Assembly (NCBI RefSeq): GCF_030811555.1
Contig: NZ_JAUSQZ010000001.1
Location: forward strand, 3,717,241 to 3,781,240
Direction: 5' to 3'
Origin: Kineosporia succinea
GTDB taxonomy: Bacteria; Actinomycetota; Actinomycetes; Actinomycetales; Kineosporiaceae
Length of the DNA: 64,000 nt
Shown: one piece after another, positions 39,341 to 47,891 of the stretch
Layout: the number at the start of each line of letters is the position of its first letter
Numbering within the stretch: position 1 is the stretch's first letter
Position numbers and translations under genes: made by a program
Notes under the pieces: generated by a model
The model's database searches: none
Told to the model about the DNA's origin: nothing
What the model saw: the letters and a program-made list of their open reading frames with translations, nothing else

Positions 39341-40678
39341 CTAGACGTTCCTGAACCTGGTGATTGCTTGATGATGCCGCTCGCGCTGGGCTTCATCGCG
39401 CACGCCGAGACCTTCACCCGGTGCGAGGCAGAGTACTCCCACCTTGCCTTGATGACGGTTGCCGTGAACGTCAAATGCAGCTTGTCCAGCCTGGTCGAGC
39501 GGATAAGTACGAGACAGCGTCGGATGGATGAGCCCGCGCGACACGAGGTCGTTCGCAGCCCACGCCTCGGCGTAGTTCGCGAAGTGCGATCCTACGATGC
39601 GTTTCAGGTTCATCCACAGATAGCGATTGTCATATTCGTGCATGTAACCAGATGTTGATGCACACGTGACCACCGTTCCCCCTTTTTTCGCTGCGTAGAC
39701 ACTGGCCCCGAACGTCTCGCGGCCTGGGTGCTCGAACACGATGTCCACGTCCCGCCCACCGGTCAGCTCACGGATGCGGGAGCCGAGGCGCCGCCACTCC
39801 CGCTGGTCCTGGGTGCGCTCGTCACTCCAGAACCGGAACCCCTCGGCGACCCGGTCGATGACCAGCTCGGCGCCCATCCGGTGGCACAGCTCGGCCTTGG
39901 CCGGCGACGACACGACGCAGATCGGCGTGGCCCCCGAGGCCAGCGCGAACTGGGTGGCGTAGGAGCCCAGGCCGCCCGACGCACCCCAGATGAGAACGGT
40001 GTCGCCGAGCCGCATCGCGGCCCCGTTGCGGGAGACGAGTTGTCGGTAGGCGGTCGAGTTCACCAGCCCGGGACAGGCGGCCTCCTCCCAGGTGAGGTGC
40101 GCCGGCTTGGGCATCAGCTGGTTCGTCTTCACCAGGGCGAGCTGCGCCAGGCCGCCGAAGTTCGTCTCGAAGCCCCAAATACGCTGTTGAGGGTCGAGCA
40201 TCGTGTCGTCGTGCCCCTGCGGTGCCTCCAACTCGACCGACAGGCAGTGCGCGACCACCTCGTCACCCGGCCCCCAGGCCTGCACCCCGGCCCCGGTACG
40301 CAGCACCACCCCGGCCAGATCGGAACCCACCACGTGGTACGGCAGGTCGTGCCGTGCGCCGAGCGGTCCGGTACGGCCGTACTTCTTCAGGAACGTGAAC
40401 GTCGGCACCGGCTCGAAGATCGACGTCCAGACCGTGTTGTAGTTGACGGCGCTCGCCATCACCGCGACCAGCGCCTCGCCCGGGCCGAGCTCCGGCACCG
40501 GCACCTCGTCGAGGTGCAGCGAGCGGCGCGGGTCCTTGTCCTTCGTGGGCAGGCCCTCGAACAGGCCCACCTCGTCGGCACGCACCGTCACCCCGAGGTA
40601 CGACTCCGGGACCTCCAGTGCGAGGTAGTCGTCGCGGGTGGCCTGCTGGGACAAAATGGCGTCGAGAATCTTCTGCAC
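39341..40678 (-). CDS. ccr: Crotonyl-CoA carboxylase/reductase
   Basis: Ccr reductively carboxylates crotonyl-CoA with NADPH and CO2 to ethylmalonyl-CoA. The 445-residue medium-chain dehydrogenase has the family start ILDAILSQQATRDDYLALEVPESY, GSDLAGVVLRTGAGV, the NADPH motif LIWGASGGLGSYATQFALASG near 225, and VFEHPGRETFGASVYAAKKGG. GTG 40678 is chosen because GGAGG lies six bases upstream and the resulting N-terminus fits the family; ATG 40711 would add 11 residues. Length matches other Ccr enzymes. It provides the substrate of the mutase at 21.3 kb. Confidence 0.93.
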   Translation of the reverse strand: MQKILDAILSQQATRDDYLALEVPESYLGVTVRADEVGLFEGLPTKDKDPRRSLHLDEVPVPELGPGEALVAVMASAVNYNTVWTSIFEPVPTFTFLKKYGRTGPLGARHDLPYHVVGSDLAGVVLRTGAGVQAWGPGDEVVAHCLSVELEAPQGHDDTMLDPQQRIWGFETNFGGLAQLALVKTNQLMPKPAHLTWEEAACPGLVNSTAYRQLVSRNGAAMRLGDTVLIWGASGGLGSYATQFALASGATPICVVSSPAKAELCHRMGAELVIDRVAEGFRFWSDERTQDQREWRRLGSRIRELTGGRDVDIVFEHPGRETFGASVYAAKKGGTVVTCASTSGYMHEYDNRYLWMNLKRIVGSHFANYAEAWAANDLVSRGLIHPTLSRTYPLDQAGQAAFDVHGNRHQGKVGVLCLAPGEGLGVRDEAQRERHHQAITRFRNV

Positions 40679-40821
40679 GGCTGCCTCCGGCGTGAAACCG
40701 ATGAACGTCATGAGAGCCGGCGCGAGAGGATGGGGCGCCGATCGAAAGTGGCTGTGGAGCCGACACTTATGACGTTAGGCAGCCGGCCGGCCCGGCAGTA
40801 GGGGGCGTGCGGTGACGCACC

Positions 40822-41244
40822 TCACCGGGGAGCGGGTTCCACCAGTTCCACGAGTACGCCACCGGCGCTCCGGGGATGGATGAAGTTGACCCGGCTGCCC
40901 GCGGTGCCGCGCCGGGGTGAGTCGTAGAGCAGACGGGCGCCGCGCTCACGCAGGGTGGCGCAGACGGCATCGATGTCCTCGACCCGGTAGGCGATCTGCT
41001 GCAGGCCCGGGCCGGAGCGGTCGAGGAACTTCGCGATCGTCGAGCTCTCGTTCAGCGGGGCGAGAAGCTGCACGTGAGAGCCGGAATCACCGACCGCCAT
41101 CATCGCCTCCTCCACCCCCTGCTCCTCGTTGACCTCGCGGTGGGCCAGGCTCATGCCCAGCACGTCGCGGTAGTAGGCGATGGCGGCGTCCAGATCGGGC
41201 ACGGCGACGCCGACGTGGTCGATGGTGGTGAAGAGATCATTCAT
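40822..41244 (-). CDS. mce: Methylmalonyl-CoA epimerase
   Basis: The enzyme interconverts (2S)- and (2R)-methylmalonyl-CoA, and many homologues also act on ethylmalonyl-CoA. The 140-residue glyoxalase-fold protein has IDHVGVAVPDLDAAIAYYRDVLG at the N-terminus with the first metal-binding His. QLLAPLNESSTIAKFLDRSGPGLQQIAYRVEDI holds the central ligands, and INFIHPRSAGGVLVELVEP-like sequence (VNFIHPRSAGGVLVELVEP) is at the C-terminus. ATG 41244 is chosen; the frame continues upstream without homology. It lies upstream of ccr on the same strand. Confidence 0.94.
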   Translation of the reverse strand: MNDLFTTIDHVGVAVPDLDAAIAYYRDVLGMSLAHREVNEEQGVEEAMMAVGDSGSHVQLLAPLNESSTIAKFLDRSGPGLQQIAYRVEDIDAVCATLRERGARLLYDSPRRGTAGSRVNFIHPRSAGGVLVELVEPAPR

Positions 41245-41270
41245 GCCGACGACCATACGGCCGAAACCCC

Positions 41271-42092
41271 TTAGTACGCCTGATCCTTCGGGCACCAGTA
41301 GAGATTGCGCGCCACCATCGCCTCGGTCGCCACCGGCGTGCCGCACCGCCGGCAGGCCTCACCCGCGCGCCGGTAGACGTAGTGCGAGTCCTCGCGGCGC
41401 ACGGTCGCGGCCGTGCGCCGGCCGCGGGGCCGGTCGTCCGGCCGGGTGGTGACGATCTTGCCGCTGCGTACCCCGGCCCGCATGAGAACCTGCAGGTCGG
41501 CCCAGAGCAGGCTCCACTCGTCGGAGGTCACGCCCCGGCCCGGACGGTGCGGATCGATGCCGTGCCGGAACAGGATCTCGGCCCGGTACACGTTGCCGAT
41601 CCCGGCGATGACCTTCTGGTCCATCAGCAGCGCCCCGATCGCCGTCCTCGACCGGCTGATCCGCTCGAACGGCTCGTCGCCGTCCGCGTTCTTGCGCAGG
41701 GGATCGGCACCCAGCCGGTCGATGACGCGCTGACGTTCCGACGCGTCCAGAAGCTCGCTGGCCGTTGCCCCTCGCAGGTCGGCCCACCCGCGCTCGCTCT
41801 CGAGACGCAGCCGCAGCTGCCCCCAGGGAGCGGCCGGGGAACCCTTGCCGTGCAGGAACTTGCCGTAGAGGCCTAGGTGCACGTGGAGCCAGAGCGGAGG
41901 ACGGCCGCCGGCCGGGGAGGCGTGCACGAACAGGTGCTTGCCCCAGGCGTCGGTGCCGGTGACCGTGGCGCCGTCGAGCTGGGCGACCCCGGCGGCGAAC
42001 TTGTCCTGCACCGCGCTGGCGCGTACGACGGTGCCGGTGAAGAGCTCGTCCAGGTTCTTGGCGAGCCGGTGGATCGTGTGGCCCTCGGGCAG
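41271..42092 (-). CDS. nei: Fpg/Nei-family DNA glycosylase (Nei2), likely CTG start
   Basis: The enzyme removes oxidised bases and nicks the DNA. The family's N-terminal Pro, exposed by removal of the initiator, is the nucleophile and is followed by Glu. Here [13 protein letters not shown] is present, but the codon before Pro is CTG, with GGAG six bases upstream. All ATG/GTG/TTG starts lie further upstream and would bury the proline, so CTG 42092 is the probable start (273 residues). The C-terminal zinc finger is [20 protein letters not shown] then CPKD; the fourth usual Cys is replaced by Asp. The H2TH helices near 150-215 look normal. Confidence 0.85.
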   Translation of the reverse strand: MPEGHTIHRLAKNLDELFTGTVVRASAVQDKFAAGVAQLDGATVTGTDAWGKHLFVHASPAGGRPPLWLHVHLGLYGKFLHGKGSPAAPWGQLRLRLESERGWADLRGATASELLDASERQRVIDRLGADPLRKNADGDEPFERISRSRTAIGALLMDQKVIAGIGNVYRAEILFRHGIDPHRPGRGVTSDEWSLLWADLQVLMRAGVRSGKIVTTRPDDRPRGRRTAATVRREDSHYVYRRAGEACRRCGTPVATEAMVARNLYWCPKDQAY

Positions 42093-42310
42093 CGTGGTCT
42101 CCGGTGTTCGGGTGCAGCGTGAGTGCAGTTGCGGACGTCTTTGAGGTTCTCTCGAGTGCCCGCGAGTACAGCAGATTCCGCCGGGCGCGGCCATCGGAAG
42201 ATGTGGCCCCTGACACCCGGCGGAGCCCCGGGGGCGTTGTTACGTTGGAGACGAGACTTCGTGCCCTCTGCCGTACTGCTGTCGAACTTCTGTCGAACTG
42301 CGAGGAAGCC

Positions 42311-43504
42311 GTGACCGATCAGACCACCGTCATCGTCGCCGGGGCCCGTACGCCGGTGGGCCGGTTGCTCGGCTCGCTGAAGGGGTTCTCGGCCCCCGAG
42401 CTGGGGGCCGTCGCGATCAGGGGCGCGCTCGAGAAGGCCCGCGTGGACCCGTCGCTGGTCGAGTACGTGATCATGGGCGAGGTGCTGCAGGCCGGGGTCG
42501 GTCAGGGGCCGGCCCGGATCGCGGCGGCCCGGGCGGGGATTCCGCTGAGCGTGCCCGCGATCACGATCAACAAGATCTGCCTGTCCGGCCTCAACGCGAT
42601 CGCGACCGCCTCGGCGCTGATCCGCGCGGGTGAGTTCGACATCGTCGTGGCCGGGGGCATGGAGTCGATGACCCAGGCCCCGCACCTGCTGCCGGGCAGC
42701 CGGGGTGGTTTCAAGTACGGCGACGTGTCGCTGAAAGACCACCTGGACCTCGACGGGCTGCACGACTCCTGGACCGATCAGGCCATGGGCGCGCTGACCG
42801 AGGCCGCCAACGTGGACGATCGTTCGTTCAGCCGGGCCGAGCAGGACGCGTTCGCGGCGGCCTCGCACCAGAAGGCGGCCGCGGCGCAGAAGAACGGCCT
42901 GTTCGACGACGAGATCGTGCCGGTGTCGATTCCGCAGCGAAAGGGCGAGCCGCTGTCGTTCGCCGCGGACGAGGGGGTGCGGGGCGACACGACGGTCGAG
43001 GTGCTCTCGCGGCTGCGCCCGGCGTTCCGCAAGGACGGCACGATCACGGCCGGTTCGGCCTCCCCGATCTCGGACGGGGCGGCGGCGGTGGTGGTGATGT
43101 CGCGTTCGAAGGCGCTCGAGCTGGGGCTCTCCTGGATCGCGGAGATCGGGGCGCACGGGCAGGTGGCCGGGCCCGACTCGACGTTGCAGTCGCAGCCGGC
43201 CAACGCGATCAAGGCGGCGCTGCGGCGTGCGGGCCTGACGGTCGGCGACCTCGACCTGGTCGAGATCAACGAGGCGTTCGCGGCGGTCGGCCTGGCCTCC
43301 ACGCGAGAGCTGGGCATCGACCCGGCGAAGGTGAACGTGAACGGTGGGGCGATCGCGACCGGGCACCCGATCGGGATGTCGGGGGCGCGGCTGGTGCTGC
43401 ACCTGGCTCACGAACTGCGGCGGCGCGGTGGCGGAATCGGTGCGGCGGCGCTCTGCGGGGGTGGCGGGCAGGGGGATGCGCTGATCCTGCATGTGCCTGC
43501 TTGA
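42311..43504 (+). CDS. Acetyl-CoA C-acetyltransferase (thiolase)
   Basis: The thiolase condenses two acetyl-CoA to acetoacetyl-CoA or cleaves 3-ketoacyl-CoA. The 397-residue protein has the acyl-enzyme Cys in [12 protein letters not shown] near 90, the catalytic His in [12 protein letters not shown] near 350 and the second Cys in [12 protein letters not shown] near 385. GTG 42311 follows GAGGAAGCC. It is divergent from the Nei gene and is followed by meaB on the same strand. In the ethylmalonyl-CoA pathway it would supply acetoacetyl-CoA. Confidence 0.94.
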   Translation: MTDQTTVIVAGARTPVGRLLGSLKGFSAPELGAVAIRGALEKARVDPSLVEYVIMGEVLQAGVGQGPARIAAARAGIPLSVPAITINKICLSGLNAIATASALIRAGEFDIVVAGGMESMTQAPHLLPGSRGGFKYGDVSLKDHLDLDGLHDSWTDQAMGALTEAANVDDRSFSRAEQDAFAAASHQKAAAAQKNGLFDDEIVPVSIPQRKGEPLSFAADEGVRGDTTVEVLSRLRPAFRKDGTITAGSASPISDGAAAVVVMSRSKALELGLSWIAEIGAHGQVAGPDSTLQSQPANAIKAALRRAGLTVGDLDLVEINEAFAAVGLASTRELGIDPAKVNVNGGAIATGHPIGMSGARLVLHLAHELRRRGGGIGAAALCGGGGQGDALILHVPA

Positions 43505-43569
43505 GTTCTTGCGGTGCCTGAGTTCTGACGGTGATTGAGTTCTGACGGTGCTTGAGTTCTTGCGGTGCT
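43502..43569 (+). repeat. Four 17-bp tandem repeats between thiolase and meaB
   Basis: Four exact-length units start at 43502, 43519, 43536 and 43553; each begins TGAGTTCT and ends GCGGTG or ACGGTG plus two bases. The first TGA is the thiolase stop codon, and the GTG of the last unit (43565) is the annotated meaB start. Because 17 is not a multiple of three, each extra unit shifts frame between the two genes. Confidence 0.9.
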
Positions 43570-44584
43570 TGAGGACGCGGTGACGGGCGATCGCGTTGGC
43601 GCGCCCGCCTTTTCGAGGGGGCGGGTCGCGCAGCTGATCGCCGGTGCCCGCCGCCGCGAGCCGAGGGCGGTGGCGCGGCTGCTCTCGCTGATCGAGCACG
43701 AAAGCCCGCTCCTGCCCTCCCTCATGGAGTCGCTGGCGGCTGTCGAGGCACGGGCGGTGGTGATCGGGCTGACCGGGCCGCCCGGAGTGGGGAAGTCGAC
43801 CACCACGTCCGCACTGGTGAGCTGGTACCGGAAGCAGGGGCGACGGGTCGGGGTGCTGGCGGTCGACCCGTCGTCGCCGTTCTCGGGCGGTGCGCTGCTC
43901 GGCGATCGCGTGCGGATGCTCGAGCACGCCACCGATCCGGGGGTGTTCATCCGGTCGATGGCGAACCGAGGTCATCTGGGCGGTCTTTCGGTGGTGACGC
44001 CGCAGGCGGTGCGGGTGCTGGACGCGGCCGGGTTCGACGTGGTGCTGATCGAGACCGTCGGGGTGGGGCAGAGCGAGGTCGAGGTGGCATCCCTGGCAGA
44101 CACGACGGTGGTGCTGCTGGCGCCCGGCGCGGGTGACGGGGTGCAGGCCGCCAAGGCCGGGATCCTCGAGGTGGGTGACGTCTTCGTGGTGAACAAGGCC
44201 GATCGCCCGGGTGCGTCGGCCACGGCGCGGGAGCTGCGGGCGGTGCTCGGTCAGTCTTCGAAGGCCTGGAAGCCGCCGGTTCTCGAGCTGGTCGCCCGTC
44301 GGGGGCAGGGTATTGAAGACGTGGTGGTCGCGGCCGAAGCTCATCTCACCTGGTTGCGCGGGTCGGGTGAGCTGGAGGCCCGGCGCCGCGTGCGGTTCGC
44401 GGCGGAGGTGTCGGCGCTGGTGCTGGCGAGGGTGCGTGCAGGGCTTCGGGACCTGCCTCGAGGGAGCGAAAACCCTTACGAGGTGGCGGACCTGGTGTTA
44501 CGACGGCTCGCGCAGAATGATGACGGACTGGAACGCGGCGACGGCCGTGCCGAGGATGCACAGGGCGACGCCCGGGCCGGGTGA
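43565..44584 (+). CDS. meaB: MeaB-family GTPase, acyl-CoA mutase chaperone
   Basis: MeaB/ArgK GTPases protect and reload B12-dependent acyl-CoA mutases. The 339-residue protein has the Walker A motif GLTGPPGVGKSTTTSAL near 64, DPSSPFSGGALLGDRVRM, the switch VVLIETVGVGQSEVEV, and NKAD near 205. GTG 43565 lies within the repeat; GTG 43580, with GAGG upstream, is an alternative start. Its last 29 codons overlap the opposite-strand membrane protein gene by 87 bases and encode a polar tail, AQNDDGLERGDGRAEDAQ, not usual in the family. Confidence 0.92.
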   Translation: MLEDAVTGDRVGAPAFSRGRVAQLIAGARRREPRAVARLLSLIEHESPLLPSLMESLAAVEARAVVIGLTGPPGVGKSTTTSALVSWYRKQGRRVGVLAVDPSSPFSGGALLGDRVRMLEHATDPGVFIRSMANRGHLGGLSVVTPQAVRVLDAAGFDVVLIETVGVGQSEVEVASLADTTVVLLAPGAGDGVQAAKAGILEVGDVFVVNKADRPGASATARELRAVLGQSSKAWKPPVLELVARRGQGIEDVVVAAEAHLTWLRGSGELEARRRVRFAAEVSALVLARVRAGLRDLPRGSENPYEVADLVLRRLAQNDDGLERGDGRAEDAQGDARAG

Positions 44585-45283
44585 CCAGTGCACGATCTGG
44601 GTGCCGTAGAGACCGCCTGGTTCGTAGCCGCTGGTCAGGCCGATCATGGTGTAGAGGAGGTAGCCGCCGAAGCCGAGCAGAGCGGTGACGAGCAGGCCGA
44701 TGCAGGCGGGACTGCGCAGGTGCGCGCGGCGGGAGGCGACGACCAGGGCGGTCAGGGCCAGCCCGTAGACGAAGGAGACGGCCAGGGCCGACGGCGTGGC
44801 CAGGGGAGTGACCCGCATCTCGAGATCGAGGCCGTAGAGGAAGACGGTGTCGTAATCGGCGAAGGGAACGACGGAACCCAGCATGACGGCGAGGGTGCCG
44901 GCGAGGGCGATGGCCTGCGAGCGGCGAAGGGGGCCGGTGGGGCTGGGCGCCTGACGCCGGTCGGCCGTGCTGCTGCTCGGTGGCGTGCCGTTGATGTCGC
45001 TGGGAGGAGCGGGTGCCGGCTGGCTCCAGAACACCTGACCCGCCGGCCGGGAGGCCTCGGCGGACGGGGACGAGGGCCCGGGGTTCTCCGGCGCGATCGG
45101 GGGTGCGTCGTTGCTCCAGTAGATGACGGGGGCAGCTGGGGCCGCGTCGGCCTCGTCGTCCACCCAGAAGGTCCAGCCCTCAGGGGCCGCGGGCCAGCCG
45201 GGATCGGGGATCCAGTCCGGCGGAGGGTCGAAACCCTCGGGAGGCGTGGGCCAGCCGGGAGCGGGGTTGAAGCGAAGTGCCAT
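44498..45283 (-). CDS. Membrane protein with N-terminal PGWP repeats, unknown function
   Basis: The 261-residue protein starts with two Pro/Trp repeats (FNPAPGWPTPPEGFDPPPDW, then PDPGWPAAPEGWTFWV), a motif seen at the start of many actinobacterial membrane proteins. A disordered stretch follows to about 120, and then four membrane segments: at about 125-145, 165-185, 198-220 and 237-255. Its last 87 bases lie opposite the end of meaB. No function is recognised; the PGWP-type head may bind partners in the cytoplasm. Confidence 0.75.
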   Translation of the reverse strand: MALRFNPAPGWPTPPEGFDPPPDWIPDPGWPAAPEGWTFWVDDEADAAPAAPVIYWSNDAPPIAPENPGPSSPSAEASRPAGQVFWSQPAPAPPSDINGTPPSSSTADRRQAPSPTGPLRRSQAIALAGTLAVMLGSVVPFADYDTVFLYGLDLEMRVTPLATPSALAVSFVYGLALTALVVASRRAHLRSPACIGLLVTALLGFGGYLLYTMIGLTSGYEPGGLYGTQIVHWSPGPGVALCILGTAVAAFQSVIILREPS

Positions 45284-45650
45284 GGTGATGCCTGCCCCTC
45301 ACAGTCTGTGGACAGTCTCCTGCCTTCTCCCTCGTCCGGTGTGAGCCCGCCCCGGGACGCAGCGCAGGATCCTGCCGATCGTGAACGGCGTCCGCAATTC
45401 GTCCTGCTCGCCGCCTCCTCGCTCTGTCGGCGCAGGTGCTTCCCGTGCCTCGTCGACGGTTGCGAGCGCCCGCCGTCCACCGCGGACTGCACCCTCACAG
45501 CACCCTCGGGGTACGGACCTCACATTTGGCGCCGACCGGTCCGTCTTCCCGGGTGGGAGGGGTCTGGCCTCGGGGTTATGTCTGGCATCACCGCAGCTCA
45601 CGATGCAGTTGTTATGGATGTGAAATCTTTTCCGGGCAACTGCGGCTAGG
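45284..45650. other. Divergent promoter region with an inverted repeat
   Basis: No credible gene is found in 367 bases between the membrane protein gene and the thiamine-binding-like gene, which are divergent. GCAGTTG (45605-45611) and CAACTGC (45637-45643) form a spaced inverted repeat just before the latter gene, in a local A+T-rich patch. I see no TPP riboswitch consensus. Confidence 0.4.
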
Positions 45651-46013
45651 GTGGACAGCGTGTTGTTCGCGTTCTCGGTTGCCCCCAACGGCAGTGGTGA
45701 GTCGGTCTCCGAGGCGGTGGCAGACGCGGTCGCCATCGTCCGTGCCTCCGGCCTGCCCAATCGCACCGACTCCATGTTCACCACCATCGAGGGTGAGTGG
45801 GACGAGTGCATGGACGTGATCAAGCGCGCCTGCGAGGCCGTGGGTAAGCACGGCAATCGCGTCTCCCTGGTGCTCAAGGCCGACATCCGGTCTGGGTACA
45901 GCGGCGAGATGACCGCCAAGGTCGAGCGGCTCGAGGCGGCCCTGAAGTCTCACGACACCTCTCACGGCCAGGACGGCCCGGCCGCCGGCGACCCGCCGGT
46001 GGCGACCGACTGA
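45651..46013 (+). CDS. MTH1187/YkoF-like thiamine-binding-family protein
   Basis: The 120-residue protein has the small ferredoxin-like fold of the MTH1187 family: FAFSVAPNGSGESVSEAVADAVAIVRASGLPNRT, then MFTTIEGEWDECMDVIKRA and VSLVLKADIRSGYSGEMTAKVERLEAAL. Members bind thiamine or related compounds in the cytoplasm. The start is uncertain: GTG 45651 or GTG 45660, three codons later. No thiamine pathway gene is adjacent, so the ligand is open. It is followed 12 bases later by the disordered membrane protein gene and may be in one operon with it. Confidence 0.75.
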   Translation: MDSVLFAFSVAPNGSGESVSEAVADAVAIVRASGLPNRTDSMFTTIEGEWDECMDVIKRACEAVGKHGNRVSLVLKADIRSGYSGEMTAKVERLEAALKSHDTSHGQDGPAAGDPPVATD

Positions 46014-46025
46014 CCCGGAGCGCGC

Positions 46026-47891
46026 ATGTCAGACAGCCACACCAATCCTTCCGGCCTGCCCCGGTCCGGCCGCGGCGGCATCACCGAGACCGCTCACGAG
46101 GGCGCCGACCTCTCGATCGTGCGCCGGCCCGGCGCCGACTCCGGTGACGAAGCCCCGGCGCCCGAAAGCACGCAGCAGAACGTCGCCGCCCGCCCCGCTG
46201 CGGAAGACGACGCGGTCACCGGCGATTCGGGCACCGGTCCGCAGGACGGCACCGGCACGACCACCGACCGCCCGCCGCTGCCCGGAATCCCCCGAGCCCT
46301 CGGCCCCACCACCGGCGCCATCTGGCGTATGTCGCTGAACCAGCGTCACGGCGGGCAGGGTTCCGGGTCCATCGCGCTGCCTGACACCGACGCGGCGAAG
46401 TCGGGCCAGGGCGCGAGCCTCCCCCCGGAAGACGCGCGCACCGCTCCCAGCGACTCGTCGGTCGTCGGCAGCCAGAACCAGCAGAGTTCGCCCGGCACGG
46501 CCCCGAAGCCCACTGTCCTGCCGACGCCTGGGTCCATCGCTCTTCCGGACACGGACGCCGCCCGCTCCCGAGACACCGCGCCGCGGGCCGAGTCTGCGTC
46601 TCGGGCCGAGTCTGCGTCTCGGGCCGAGTCTGCGCCGCGGGCCGACACCGCGCCCGAGAGCGGCACCACGCGCTCCGGTGAGGCGGCGGGATCCGGGGAG
46701 ACAGCGCGTTCCGGCGAGGTTGCCGCGGGGCCGCGTCCGGGGAGTGGGGCTTTCCGATCTACCGCCCGCCCCGGTCTCCCCGAGACGGGCACTTCTGCTG
46801 ACCGGTACCCGCAGACCGCCTCACCCGCAGGCCAGCGGCCGGAGATCCCGACCCTTGAGAGCACCGGCACAGCGCTCGAGCCGACACTCCACCCGTCCAC
46901 CGGCGAGCTGGTTCGGCCCACCGGACAGCCGCCGACGGGACAGCCGCCGACGGGACAGCCGCCGACGGGACAGCCGCCGACGGGACAGCCGCCCACCGGA
47001 CAGCAGCCCACGGGGCAGTTGCCGACCGGGCAGCTGCCGACCGGGCAGTTCACGTCCCGCCGCGAGCGCAAGCTCTACGAGACCGGGGCCATCAGCATGC
47101 CCACCGGCTCGATCACGTCCACCCCGGCCCGCACACAGCCGCAACAGCAAGCGCAGCAGCCACGGCAACAAGCGCCGCAGACCCGGCCCGAGACCGAGGG
47201 GAGGCGGGTGGGGGAGGCGACCGACGCGTCCACCATCGGCCCCACGAAGCAGAAGCGCCTCGGCGGCATCGTGCTGCGCTCGCTCGCGGCCCTGCTGGCG
47301 GTGGCCGGCCTGGTCGTGCTCGCCGTGGGCGGCCTCAAGGCCACGGTCTGGGCTCCCTCCAGCACTGTCACCGCCACACTCGGCGCGCACTCGGACAAGT
47401 TCGTGACCACCGAGGTCGGCGCCCTCGCGCTGGAGGGCACCCGGCTCGAGGTGAAGGCCTCGGGCTCGGGCAGCGCTCCGGTGTTCGTCGGCGTGGGCCG
47501 GGCCGCGGACGTCGACGCGTACCTCGCCGACGCCGCCAACGACCGCATCACCGGCATCGACCACGACGAGTCCACGCTGGTCACCCGGCGCGTGGGCAGC
47601 GACACCGCGGAGGCCCCGGACCCGGCGGGCGTCGACGTCTGGGCGGTCAGCTCGCTCGGTCAGGGCTCGGCCGACCTCACCTGGACCGACCCGGCCTCCG
47701 GGCAGTGGCGCCTGGTGATCGCGACCGACGGCTCCCAGCCGGCCCCGCAGGACGTGACGCTGACCTGGTCGGGCGCCCCGACCTCGAACCCCGCCCCGGC
47801 CTGGATCGCCGTCGGCATCGTGCTGCTGGTGGCGGGCGTCATCGCCTCGATGATGCTGCGTGCCCGGGCCCGTGAGGAGAGCAAGGCATGA
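46026..47891 (+). CDS. Disordered repeat-rich protein with two membrane helices
   Basis: The 621-residue protein has about 410 N-terminal residues that are low-complexity. GSIALPDTDAA occurs twice. RAESAS units recur at about 185-205. A proline-rich block near 290-340 is about nine copies of a five-residue PTGQ(P/Q/L) unit. It then has a membrane helix (about 418-440), an outer domain of 150 residues (including VTATLGAHSDKFVTTEVGAL) and a second helix near 593-612. The last bases overlap the lipoprotein gene start (ATGA). I recognise no family. An envelope scaffold, with a cytoplasmic tail, is inferred from topology. Confidence 0.75.
   Translation: MSDSHTNPSGLPRSGRGGITETAHEGADLSIVRRPGADSGDEAPAPESTQQNVAARPAAEDDAVTGDSGTGPQDGTGTTTDRPPLPGIPRALGPTTGAIWRMSLNQRHGGQGSGSIALPDTDAAKSGQGASLPPEDARTAPSDSSVVGSQNQQSSPGTAPKPTVLPTPGSIALPDTDAARSRDTAPRAESASRAESASRAESAPRADTAPESGTTRSGEAAGSGETARSGEVAAGPRPGSGAFRSTARPGLPETGTSADRYPQTASPAGQRPEIPTLESTGTALEPTLHPSTGELVRPTGQPPTGQPPTGQPPTGQPPTGQPPTGQQPTGQLPTGQLPTGQFTSRRERKLYETGAISMPTGSITSTPARTQPQQQAQQPRQQAPQTRPETEGRRVGEATDASTIGPTKQKRLGGIVLRSLAALLAVAGLVVLAVGGLKATVWAPSSTVTATLGAHSDKFVTTEVGALALEGTRLEVKASGSGSAPVFVGVGRAADVDAYLADAANDRITGIDHDESTLVTRRVGSDTAEAPDPAGVDVWAVSSLGQGSADLTWTDPASGQWRLVIATDGSQPAPQDVTLTWSGAPTSNPAPAWIAVGIVLLVAGVIASMMLRARAREESKA

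Noticed and set aside
41873-44344. 823-residue minus-strand open frame
   Set aside because: It covers the thiolase and meaB genes and the start of nei; the sequence is Arg/His/Gln-rich with no domain, as expected for an antisense shadow in GC-rich DNA.
45284-45650. Possible TPP riboswitch before the thiamine-binding-like gene
   Set aside because: The conserved TPP aptamer core sequences are not visible.
45299-45919. 206-residue minus-strand open frame in a divergent promoter region
   Set aside because: It runs opposite the thiamine-binding-like gene, has no recognised domain, and would remove the shared promoter region.
46915-47050. Short repeats resembling a CRISPR array
   Set aside because: The units are contiguous 15-bp coding repeats in frame, without spacers or cas genes.
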